Shown one piece after another: positions 1 to 5,387 of a stretch of 5,546 bases of DNA. The DNA is taken from NCBI GenBank assembly GCA_024278015.1, contig JAJRUC010000481.1, positions 1 through 5,546 of the forward strand, written 5' to 3'. The stretch's first letter is position 1. Each line of letters opens with the position of its first letter. A program made the translations under genes and the position numbers. The notes beneath the pieces were generated by a model, which made no database searches, was not told the origin of the DNA, and was given only the letters and a program-made list of their open reading frames with translations. This stretch comes from Chloroflexota bacterium (GTDB lineage: Bacteria; Chloroflexota; Anaerolineae; 4572-78).

Positions 1-23
1 AAGGCGATTTTCCGTTTTCTGTA

Positions 24-32
24 TGCTATACT
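24..32 (+). promoter_or_regulatory. Candidate extended -10 promoter upstream of brnA-like gene
   Basis: The sequence TGCTATACT is an extended -10 element: TGn followed by TATACT, five of six bases of the sigma-70 consensus. No good -35 hexamer lies 16-18 bases upstream, which extended -10 promoters tolerate. Transcription would begin near position 39, at the foot of the hairpin at 40-82, so the transcript would start with that structure. It could drive the antitoxin gene at 122. The call rests on one short motif. Confidence 0.35.
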
Positions 33-39
33 TTCTTTC

Positions 40-86
40 CTGAGGTGTTGTTGGTGTTTTCACACCCCCAATGATGCCTCAGTTTT
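40..86 (+). terminator. Long hairpin followed by TTTT: terminator of an upstream gene or leader hairpin
   Basis: The left arm starting CTGAGG at 40 pairs with the right arm ending CCTCAG at 82. In plus-strand RNA about 15 consecutive pairs form, four of them G-U, followed by a small C bulge and three more pairs. TTTT follows at 83-86. The G-U pairs become A-C mismatches on the minus strand, so the structure belongs to plus-strand RNA. It could terminate a gene left of the window, or sit at the 5' end of the transcript from the promoter at 24-32 and attenuate or stabilise it. The T-run is short for a strong terminator. Confidence 0.45.
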
Positions 87-121
87 AGTCTAGCCACAGA
101 ATCCGCTTGAACTAGGAAAAA

Positions 122-400
122 ATGGAAGATAAAGATATTGATTTGAGTGAGATTCCAGAAGTCACGGCAGAGCAGATAGCCCAGGCAACGTTACGGGTTG
201 GAGGCAAACCGAGTTCAAGAAGTAAGGTTCGGGTCAATATTTATTTGGATGCTGAGGTGGTTGAGTATTTCAAAGCGGAAGCTGGTGGTCGAGGGTATCA
301 AACACTCATCAATGAAACGCTAAAAGAAAGTATTCGAACCAAGGGGCTTGAGACAGTACTACGGCGCGTAATCCGGGAAGAAATGAAGGTAGCAGGCTAA
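122..400 (+). CDS. brnA: BrnA-like ribbon-helix-helix antitoxin, apparently without adjacent toxin
   Basis: A 92-residue protein resembling the BrnA antitoxin family (DUF4415, CopG-like). In known systems BrnA binds and neutralises the ribonuclease toxin BrnT and represses their shared operon. Seen here: an acidic N-terminal stretch with the ending PEVTAEQIAQA (residues about 12-22), then basic KVRVNIYLDAEVVEYF (about 35-50), the strand and first helix of a ribbon-helix-helix fold, then YQTLINETLKESI (about 59-71), its second helix. A charged tail containing LRRVIREE closes the protein. The start is supported by AGGA at 114-117, four bases before the ATG. BrnT normally lies directly upstream and almost touches brnA, but none of the three forward frames in 1-121 reads like a BrnT C-terminus and all hit stops. 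No toxin is seen downstream either. It may be an orphan antitoxin, a cassette gene, or a CopG-type regulator. The stop codon lies inside the motif GGCTAAC (395-401). Confidence 0.7.
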   Translation: MEDKDIDLSEIPEVTAEQIAQATLRVGGKPSSRSKVRVNIYLDAEVVEYFKAEAGGRGYQTLINETLKESIRTKGLETVLRRVIREEMKVAG

Positions 401-426
401 CCGAAGGCCATACATTGCGTCCACTT

Positions 427-451
427 ATTGCGGCGAAAAGCATGCCGCAAT
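427..451. other. Perfect 8-bp stem-loop
   Basis: ATTGCGGC (427-434) and GCCGCAAT (444-451) form an uninterrupted 8-base-pair stem with a 9-base loop, 27 bases after the antitoxin stop codon. No T-run follows on the plus strand, so it is not a classic intrinsic terminator. It could protect the 3' end of the antitoxin mRNA or be part of a recombination site. Function unknown. Confidence 0.5.
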
Positions 452-480
452 CGTGTGCCGGAGTGAGGGTTGACTTTTTG

Positions 481-503
481 AAAAGAAAAAGGCATCGTGC
501 CTT
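481..503 (-). terminator. Possible minus-strand intrinsic terminator
   Basis: Read on the minus strand, AAGGCA and TGCCTT (503-489) make a 6-base-pair stem with a 3-base loop, followed directly by TTTCTTTT (488-481). This could end transcripts running leftward from the large regulator, whose stop codon lies about 385 bases away. The stem is short and the distance long, so the call is tentative. Confidence 0.35.
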
Positions 504-531
504 CATTCAGTTGACGCTTCGCGGGTTCCGC

Positions 532-550
532 TGGCAAAGTTGAGCAAAAG
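532..550 (+). repeat. Imperfect direct repeat, copy 1
   Basis: TGGCAAAGTTGAGCAAAAG differs from the copy at 627-645 at two of 19 positions. In both copies a CTTCGCG stretch occurs a short way upstream (516-523 and 603-610 area), so the duplicated unit may be about 95 bases long and partly decayed. Each copy includes a GTTRRRY heptamer, the form of an integron core site, but this short pattern is common by chance. Confidence 0.45.
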
Positions 551-626
551 TGAGGGTGACTTTGCTGGCAACCACGTCACCATGCCCCGTCAAGCGACGG
601 AGCCTTCGCGTTTGGGGTTATTTGTT

Positions 627-645
627 TGGCAAAGTTGGGTAAAAG
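627..645 (+). repeat. Imperfect direct repeat, copy 2
   Basis: TGGCAAAGTTGGGTAAAAG matches copy 1 at 17 of 19 positions. A third, shorter resemblance, TGGCAAAAGTAAG, follows directly at 650-662. The unit does not match any insertion sequence end that I recognise. Confidence 0.45.
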
Positions 646-682
646 AATCTGGCAAAAGTAAGTTATTATCCCCACCGGGCCA

Positions 683-809
683 AGCTAACAAATCGTTGGT
701 GGCGAATTGCTACCCTGGCTTTTATTGAGGTTGATTGCGCCTGTGGCGTCACTTTCGCCTTGAAGGTGGTTTCGCTGGCCCGCAATCGGCTGAATTTTGG
801 ACGTTAGCC
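683..809 (+). other. attC-like integron recombination element (candidate)
   Basis: The left end reads AGCTAAC-AAATC-GTTGG, matching the usual start of integron attC sites: R'' core, 5-base spacer, then an L''-like GTT. The right end reads GGCTGAAT, a 7-base spacer, then GTTAGCC (803-809), which fits L' and R'. The two cores are inverted at six of seven bases (GCTAAC and GTTAGC). Inside, CGAATTGC (703-710) pairs with GCAATCG (782-788) with one extrahelical A, a feature attC folds use. The 127-base length is within the known range. Against it: L'' and L' pair poorly, and GTTAGCC departs from GTTRRRY at one base. A short antitoxin gene lies upstream in the cassette orientation. No integrase is visible. 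Confidence 0.4.
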
Positions 810-887
810 GAACATGCAGAAAAGCCGCGGGATTCTTTTCAGCTCGGGAAAAGCGTTGTTTGCGTTGCTGGATTTACAGCCACAGGT

Positions 888-3800
888 TCAGGTTTTTGAG
901 ACCAACGCTTGCGCTACCGCCATCAACGATTGCGAGGCTCCCTGTTGCCAGGCGGCGTTAAACCCGGCCGGTCCCAAACGCTCCCGCGCGGTTTGGCACG
1001 TATTGGCTAACCACGCCCACTCATCCATCCAGCCCGTCACCCCGTCTGGTTGCGCGGCGGCTAATCCCATCAAGGCTACTGCCTCGGCCTCTTTTTCTTC
1101 CGTCACCCGAAACAGGGCCAGGACCAGTATCAGATGCGTTACGTAAGGGTGGCTTTTCGTTTGAACCGCCAAATTGAGGGCCAGGCTGAGGTAATTTTTG
1201 GCCGCCTCAATTTCTTCTTTGCTTAACAAAAGTAGGCTTTTTACCCAGTTAATATGCAAATTCAAAAAAGAATTGCCCGCCCCTGTTTGGCGGAAAGGAT
1301 CGGCTTCGATGGACTGAGCCTGGGCCAGTTTTTCCCCTGCCGTTTCCAAATCTCCGGCCCACGCATCTAACAGGGACAAAATGGCGTAACACCACGCCTG
1401 AGTAGAATAATCAACCACATCCAGAGCCAACGCAAGCCCCTTTTCAATCCGCTTGCGCCCCGTCGTTATTTCCCCGCGGATGCACATTAACCAGCCGCTG
1501 TACAAATGGCTTGAGGCTATGCCCACAATAAAATTGGCCTGCTGCTGAATAGCAAAGCCTCGCCTCATGTAGTCAAAACTTTGCTCATATTGCCCGGTCT
1601 GGTAGGCGGTCATCGCCAGCGCCCGCAATGTTTCAGACTGGCCCATTTGGTCGCCAATGGCCTGCTGAAGTTCGTAAGCCTCGTTCACGTACCGGCGGGT
1701 CAAGGCCGTTTGTCCAATGAGATGGTAAGCTTCGCCGAGTTTGCTGAGGATGTGGGCCAGGTGGTAGCGTTCATTGAGTTGACGGTACAGGGTTGCGCTT
1801 TGCTCATAATATTGAATGGCGGCAGTCGGTTCCTGGTCAATGTAGTGGGCTATCGCGGCCAGTGAGTGCAGGCAAAAGGCCGCTTCTGCCGGGTCGTCTC
1901 GCGCCTGGGCCAACACCAACGACCGTTGCAGCCGTTGTTTGAGTTGCGGCGTAGTCTCATTAGTATAAAACCGCACCTGCACTTTATGCCAAACCGGCTG
2001 CGACTTTTCTCCGGGCAAAGGGGCCAGTCCGGTTCTGGCCGCATCAAACAATGATTTGCCATCTTCCAGCCGGCTTTGCAGGTGGCAAAACAGGTACATG
2101 GACTCCAAAGCCTCGTCAAGGGGGGCAATCTGTTTGCGCTCAATGGCGGTCAGCCACTCCTGCCGGACGTTTTCAAAATCGGCTTCAATGCGTTTGAGAG
2201 CGGTCAATTGGGACGCCCCTTTAAGGCCGGCCCCCTGCCGCCCTAGATAGCCCAAATAGTATTTGGCGTGGGCGGCCATTGCCCGGCTATAATCGCCCGA
2301 AGCCAGTAGTTGAGCCTCGGCGTATTGCCGTAGCAACTCGTGAATTTGGTAACGTTCAGAGGCCGGGTCTTTGGCGATGAACGCCTTGTTGATGAGCGAT
2401 TGAAGCTGGCGCAAGGTCATGTTCGCCACGGTTTGCGCTGCTTCGCGGGTAAAGCCGGCTCGAAAGATTGCCAGTTTCATAAAGGCTTGCTGTTCCGCTT
2501 CGGTCAACATCTGCCAAGAATGGTTGAAAACAGCCCGAATACTCCGTTGTCGCCCTGGCAAATCGGCTTTGGCGGCGGCAAGAATATCTATTCCCTGTTG
2601 AATTTCACTCCTGATTTCGGCGGGCGACAAGACTGAAATCCACGAAGCGGCCAGCAAAATACCGAGCGGCATCCCCTCGACCAAGCGACAAATTTGCACC
2701 ACGTTGGCCAGATTATTACTGGTTAAGGTAAAGGCGGGTTGCAATCGCTGGGCCGCCTGCTGGAATAGTTGAATCGCGTCGTAATTAAAAACGTCTATGC
2801 TTGATGTCCAGTTGGGCAGCCCCATACCGTTCAGATTAAAAACAGTTTCATCCAGCAGATTAAGTCGCTGTCTGGATGTGACCAAAATTGTGACGCCCGG
2901 CGCCTGCGTCAGAATATCGGTAACGATGTTTGTCCCATCCAGAAGATGCTCAAAGTTGTCCAACAAAAGCAGCAACTCTTTTTGGGTCACATAATCCCGC
3001 AATTGTTGGTATTGGGTTCGGCTGTCGGGCTGAAAATGGTAGCCAAGGGCTTCGGCAATGACGGGAATGATAGCGTCGCTCCCTTTGAGCGGGGCCAGTT
3101 CCACCCAAAAAACCCCATTTGGAAAATGGGCCAACACCTGCCGCCCCGCTTCCAGGGCCAGCCGCGTTTTGCCCATTCCGCCCAGCCCCACAATGGAAAT
3201 TAAGCGATTATCCGGGTTGTTAATAAGACGGGTCAGGTCTGCCAATTCGCTCTGGCGGCCGATAAACGGGGCCGTTGGGGCTGGTAAGTTATGCGGCGGA
3301 AGGCCATTCGCAATATTGGGGGCAACGGGTGAGGCATTAAAAGCGGTTACGGAGGGTTGCGGCGGCAGGCCAAAAGCGGCCCGCAATTCAGCCGCAGAAA
3401 AATTGGCATCGCCTTGCCGGATGCGGTGATATAGTGCCTCCGTTTCGGGGGCGGGCGCAACGTCCAAATCCTGGCGCAACGCTTCAACGCAAAGCCGATA
3501 CTGCTCTCTGGCGGTGCTGCTCTGCCCGCCGGCAGCGTGCAGGGCCATCAGCAGGCGATGCGCCGGTTCATGATACGGGTCAAGGGCCAGCCTTTTCAGG
3601 ACGGCGGTTGTTAAACGGGGCAGCGTTTGCGGAAATTCAGCCAAATGCTGCCCAATCAACCGGTCAAGCACCTGACTGATTTCCTGACGAAGCTGGCGGG
3701 CTTCCTGCATTTGCCATTGTTCAAATGGCTCGCTGTCGGGCAGAGAAAACCCTTCCAGAAAATTGGCCTGGTAGCGGTCAACCGCTTGCGAGAACGCTGC

Positions 3801-4172
3801 CACACATTTGCGGCATAACGCCTCTGGCGGATGCGGGTGCTCCTGCCAGACGGACAATTGCCGTCGAATCTGGTCAACATCCAAGTAAATGTTGGCCTCA
3901 GAGTCCAAGCCGATGGTTTGCCGATCGGCTTTTATCCAGCCTTTGCCCAGGCTTCTGTTGAGCGCCCACAACATACGCCGCACTTCGCCCCGTGCCCGCC
4001 CTTGGTCATAGTCTGTCCAGAGGAGGCCGGCTAGGACGTCGCGGGTGTGAAGCCGCCGGGTGACGGCGAGATAAGCGAGCATAGCCATCGCTTTGCTGTG
4101 GCCTATGGTTATCGTTGCACCGTCAAGCTCAATTGTGGGCGAGCCAAGTAGTTGAATGGAAAGGGTTGTCAT
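888..4172 (-). CDS. BTAD/SARP-type transcriptional regulator with STAND ATPase and TPR domains
   Basis: A 1094-residue cytoplasmic regulator of the AfsR/SARP class. Domains in order: OmpR-like winged helix (about 1-105), with KAMAMLAYLAV and RARGEVRRMLWALN; BTAD helical repeats (about 106-255), with the CRKC pair (Cys120, Cys123), FLEGFSLPDSEPFEQW, and HEPAHRLLMALHAAG; a proline-rich linker (about 268-300); a STAND/NB-ARC ATPase (about 301-640) with Walker A GLGGMGKT (329-336), Walker B ending LLLLLD (400-405), sensor VTSR (431-434), and GLPL-type motif GMPLG (500-504); then TPR-like helix pairs (about 640-1040). In this family the TPR region is thought to sense a signal, ATP drives a switch, and the winged helix binds 11-base-spaced direct repeats. 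Such repeats lie just upstream in the divergent spacer, so the adjacent cupin gene is the likely target. The start is set by the family N-terminus and a promoter ten bases before the ATG. No Shine-Dalgarno sequence is present. The signal sensed is unknown. Confidence 0.92.
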   Translation of the reverse strand: MTTLSIQLLGSPTIELDGATITIGHSKAMAMLAYLAVTRRLHTRDVLAGLLWTDYDQGRARGEVRRMLWALNRSLGKGWIKADRQTIGLDSEANIYLDVDQIRRQLSVWQEHPHPPEALCRKCVAAFSQAVDRYQANFLEGFSLPDSEPFEQWQMQEARQLRQEISQVLDRLIGQHLAEFPQTLPRLTTAVLKRLALDPYHEPAHRLLMALHAAGGQSSTAREQYRLCVEALRQDLDVAPAPETEALYHRIRQGDANFSAAELRAAFGLPPQPSVTAFNASPVAPNIANGLPPHNLPAPTAPFIGRQSELADLTRLINNPDNRLISIVGLGGMGKTRLALEAGRQVLAHFPNGVFWVELAPLKGSDAIIPVIAEALGYHFQPDSRTQYQQLRDYVTQKELLLLLDNFEHLLDGTNIVTDILTQAPGVTILVTSRQRLNLLDETVFNLNGMGLPNWTSSIDVFNYDAIQLFQQAAQRLQPAFTLTSNNLANVVQICRLVEGMPLGILLAASWISVLSPAEIRSEIQQGIDILAAAKADLPGRQRSIRAVFNHSWQMLTEAEQQAFMKLAIFRAGFTREAAQTVANMTLRQLQSLINKAFIAKDPASERYQIHELLRQYAEAQLLASGDYSRAMAAHAKYYLGYLGRQGAGLKGASQLTALKRIEADFENVRQEWLTAIERKQIAPLDEALESMYLFCHLQSRLEDGKSLFDAARTGLAPLPGEKSQPVWHKVQVRFYTNETTPQLKQRLQRSLVLAQARDDPAEAAFCLHSLAAIAHYIDQEPTAAIQYYEQSATLYRQLNERYHLAHILSKLGEAYHLIGQTALTRRYVNEAYELQQAIGDQMGQSETLRALAMTAYQTGQYEQSFDYMRRGFAIQQQANFIVGIASSHLYSGWLMCIRGEITTGRKRIEKGLALALDVVDYSTQAWCYAILSLLDAWAGDLETAGEKLAQAQSIEADPFRQTGAGNSFLNLHINWVKSLLLLSKEEIEAAKNYLSLALNLAVQTKSHPYVTHLILVLALFRVTEEKEAEAVALMGLAAAQPDGVTGWMDEWAWLANTCQTARERLGPAGFNAAWQQGASQSLMAVAQALVSKT

Positions 4173-4182
4173 TCTGCCGATA

Positions 4183-4210
4183 ATTATAACTATTAAACAA
4201 AGATTGTAAA
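4183..4210 (-). promoter_or_regulatory. Sigma-70 promoter of the regulator, likely leaderless
   Basis: On the minus strand TTTACA (4210-4205, five of six for the -35 box) and a perfect TATAAT (4188-4183) are 16 bases apart. Only ten bases separate the -10 box from the ATG at 4172, so transcription should start about 2-5 bases before the start codon or at it. There is no ribosome binding site in that gap, which supports translation from a leaderless mRNA. The SARP-like repeats begin 12 bases beyond the -35 box, so autoregulation is possible. Confidence 0.75.
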
Positions 4211-4222
4211 AACGAAATGGCG

Positions 4223-4275
4223 TTTGTACGTTTTTGGTACGGAAGACGAGCCTAGTTTGTACGGTAGTTGTACGG
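4223..4275 (+). promoter_or_regulatory. SARP-type operator: four direct repeats on an 11-bp grid
   Basis: Four 9-base units follow the consensus TTTGTACGG: TTTGTACGT (4223), TTGGTACGG (4234), TTTGTACGG (4256) and GTTGTACGG (4267). Starts are 11, 22 and 11 bases apart, so all lie on one face of the helix. The empty slot at 4245 keeps only scattered matches. Streptomyces SARP regulators (DnrI, ActII-ORF4) bind heptamer direct repeats at 11- or 22-base spacing, with the last repeat about 8 bases before the -10 box. Here TGTACGG ends at 4275 and TATACT begins at 4284, exactly 8 bases later. The adjacent BTAD regulator is the obvious binder (inference). Confidence 0.8.
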
Positions 4276-4283
4276 TCAATCCA

Positions 4284-4289
4284 TATACT
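4284..4289 (+). promoter_or_regulatory. -10 box of the activator-dependent cupin promoter
   Basis: TATACT matches five of six bases of the sigma-70 -10 consensus. The expected -35 position (about 4261-4266) reads ACGGTA and is occupied by operator sequence, so RNA polymerase probably needs the bound regulator. Transcription would start near 4296, leaving a leader of about 40 bases before the cupin ATG. Confidence 0.6.
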
Positions 4290-4335
4290 CAGGGGGAAGT
4301 TTCAATCAACTATTCATATCTAAAAGGAGCATAAT

Positions 4336-4833
4336 ATGATTACTGAAGCTGTTTTAGCCCCGCCGGCTACCAAAACCTGGCTGGTAGTAGGAGATTTAGT
4401 GAAAGTGTTGGTAGACAGAAATGATACCAACGGCGATTACGTTGCCTTTGAAACGATCACTAATCCGGGGGGCGGGATGCCGATTTTACACACCCACCCT
4501 TCGCAGGAAACGTTTTACATTTTGGAAGGCCAACACGAGATTTACCGGCAAGATGAAGCGGGCAACAAGATTGCGGTGCAGGCCAGCCCCGGCAGCGTCG
4601 TTCATGTGCCCAGCAACGCGCCCCACGGCTACGCCAACACAGACAGCAAACAGGGCAAAATGATTATGATTATGGACGGCGTGGGCAAAATGGATGATTT
4701 TTTCGCCGAGATTGGTATCCCGGTTGAAGATTTGAACAACCTACCCACACCAGACGGCCCGCCCGATATGGAATGGCTGGTTGGCGTTTGTACCCGCTAC
4801 GGAATGACATTTGTAGAAACGCCTCTGGCGTAA
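4336..4833 (+). CDS. Small cupin-domain protein (quercetinase-like fold), probable metal-binding enzyme or sensor
   Basis: A 165-residue single-domain cupin, without signal peptide, so cytoplasmic. Cupin motif 1 is seen at GGGMPILHTHPSQETFYILEG, with His52, His54, Glu58 and Gly65; motif 2 is at PGSVVHVPSNAPHGYAN (85-101), with His97. These supply the usual 3-His-1-Glu metal site, so the protein is probably an active metalloprotein. The family includes quercetin dioxygenase-like oxygenases, isomerases and non-catalytic binding proteins, and the substrate cannot be told from sequence. AAGGAG (4324-4329) six bases before the ATG fixes the start. The gene is divergent from the BTAD regulator, and its promoter carries the SARP-type operator, so it is likely the regulated output. 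A paralogous cupin begins at 5388: residues 18-46 here align without gaps to residues 25-53 there, with 10 of 29 identical. Confidence 0.9.
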   Translation: MITEAVLAPPATKTWLVVGDLVKVLVDRNDTNGDYVAFETITNPGGGMPILHTHPSQETFYILEGQHEIYRQDEAGNKIAVQASPGSVVHVPSNAPHGYANTDSKQGKMIMIMDGVGKMDDFFAEIGIPVEDLNNLPTPDGPPDMEWLVGVCTRYGMTFVETPLA

Positions 4834-4849
4834 AGGAGGCGTAAAGGAG
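4828..4849 (+). repeat. 11-bp perfect tandem duplication carrying stop codon and Shine-Dalgarno
   Basis: GCGTAAAGGAG occurs twice with no gap (4828-4838 and 4839-4849). The first copy contains the cupin stop codon TAA; both contain AGGAG. The second AGGAG sits 8 bases before the ATG at 4858, a good spacing. The duplication therefore gives two ribosome landing sites between the cupin and the next reading frame and ties their translation together. It looks like a recent slippage event. Confidence 0.75.
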
Positions 4850-4857
4850 ACGAAAAG

Positions 4858-4983
4858 ATGCTTCACAAATCACAAACCTTACTCATTCTCATTAGCGGAA
4901 CGCTCCTGGCTTTAATTCTGGCCGCTTCCAGTGCCGCTGCCAGCTTTTGCCGCAGGTCGTCGGCCATAAACTCGTTTTGGTAG
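4858..4983 (+). pseudogene. Truncated start of a secreted-protein gene (signal peptide only)
   Basis: A 41-codon frame starts at ATG 4858 with AGGAG at 4845-4849, 24 bases after the cupin stop codon. Its N-terminus is a textbook Sec signal peptide: MLHKSQ, a hydrophobic core TLLILISGTLLALILAA, and a small-residue region SSAAAS suited to signal peptidase I cleavage. From about codon 22-24 the sequence becomes the antisense of an inverted BTAD gene fragment, giving a tail (CRRSSAINSFW) that ends at TAG 4981. The frame is therefore best read as the 5' end of a lost exported protein once co-transcribed with the cupin. It may still be translated as a 41-residue peptide. What the mature protein was cannot be told. 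Confidence 0.55.
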
Positions 4984-5368
4984 AGGGCGACGGCTGCGGT
5001 CAGCCCCGCCAGGCAATCCGGGCAGAGGGTGGGCGTGTCGTGATTGTGCTGCCGCCAGGCGGCCAGATGTTCGCGGAAGCGGAGAACGTCTACGGTAAAG
5101 CTGTTTTGGGGATCGGGTGACGGCCGTAACGCCACCTCTTCCGACTCAACGGCCAGCCATTCCGCCAGCGGTGTTTTATTGAGCGACCACAAGGCGCGGC
5201 GCGGGCGCGGCTTTGCTCTGCCTCCGGCCAGAACATGGCGGCCAGCGCGTCCCAGCTGTGGCTCTGCCGGCTGACGGCCAGATAAGCGAGCAGGGCGATG
5301 GCTTTACGACGATTTATTTTGAGGGGCGTCCCGTCATTGTCCAACCGGGGCGGCCCGAAAAGGGTCAT
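4923..5368 (-). pseudogene. Remnant of a second BTAD/SARP-type regulator gene
   Basis: Read on the minus strand from ATG 5368: MTLFGPPRLDNDG, then RRKAIALLAYLAVSRQ and FWPEAEQSRARA, the winged-helix start of a BTAD regulator. Near 5195-5208, in a GCGCC-rich tract, the frame shifts; about 10 bases are missing relative to the intact paralogue. The second frame continues LWSLNKTPLAEW, then LCPDCLAGLTAAVALYQNEFMA (Cys codons near 5023 and 5014). At about 4961 some 18 residues are missing, including the GFSLPDS-W core. It resumes as LRQKLAAALEA and ends at about 4923, where secreted-protein sequence begins. ATPase and TPR parts are absent. DNA at 5266-5305 matches 4055-4094 of the intact gene at 34 of 40 bases, so they are paralogues. 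Not expected to be functional. Confidence 0.8.
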
Positions 5369-5387
5369 TGAAAAAAGGAGAGTGAAA

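Larger units (their letters stand above)
401..887. other. Gene-poor spacer with stem-loops, repeats and an attC-like element
   Basis: About 490 bases separate the antitoxin from the 3' end of the large regulator, and no convincing gene is present on either strand. The longest open stretches (for example 540-728 and 309-506) have no ribosome binding site and low-complexity, non-family protein sequences. The spacer contains a perfect stem-loop (427-451), a minus-strand terminator-like hairpin (481-503), an imperfect 19-base direct repeat (532-550 and 627-645), a CCGTC/GACGG stem at 587-600, and an attC-like element (683-809). Such non-coding, structured sequence next to a toxin-antitoxin gene is typical of accessory DNA. 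Confidence 0.6.

Noticed and set aside
1..121. Search for a BrnT toxin C-terminus upstream of brnA
   Set aside because: All three forward frames meet stop codons and none resembles the basic BrnT C-terminal end.
540..728. 62-codon open frame on the plus strand
   Set aside because: It starts at TTG without a ribosome binding site, overlaps the direct repeats and attC-like element, and the protein shows no domain-like pattern.
819..853. GAAAAG / CTTTTC / GAAAAG mutually exclusive pairings near the regulator 3' end
   Set aside because: Six-base A/T-rich stems without a T-run; too weak to call a terminator or switch.
814..1146. 110-codon plus-strand frame starting just after GTTAGCC
   Set aside because: Most of it is antisense to the well-supported regulator and there is no Shine-Dalgarno sequence; the ATG after the core site is probably chance.
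1581..1865. Hydrophobic 94-codon frame antisense to the regulator
   Set aside because: It lies opposite conserved TPR coding sequence and has no start signals; it is a shadow of codon bias, like the other antisense frames up to 4034.
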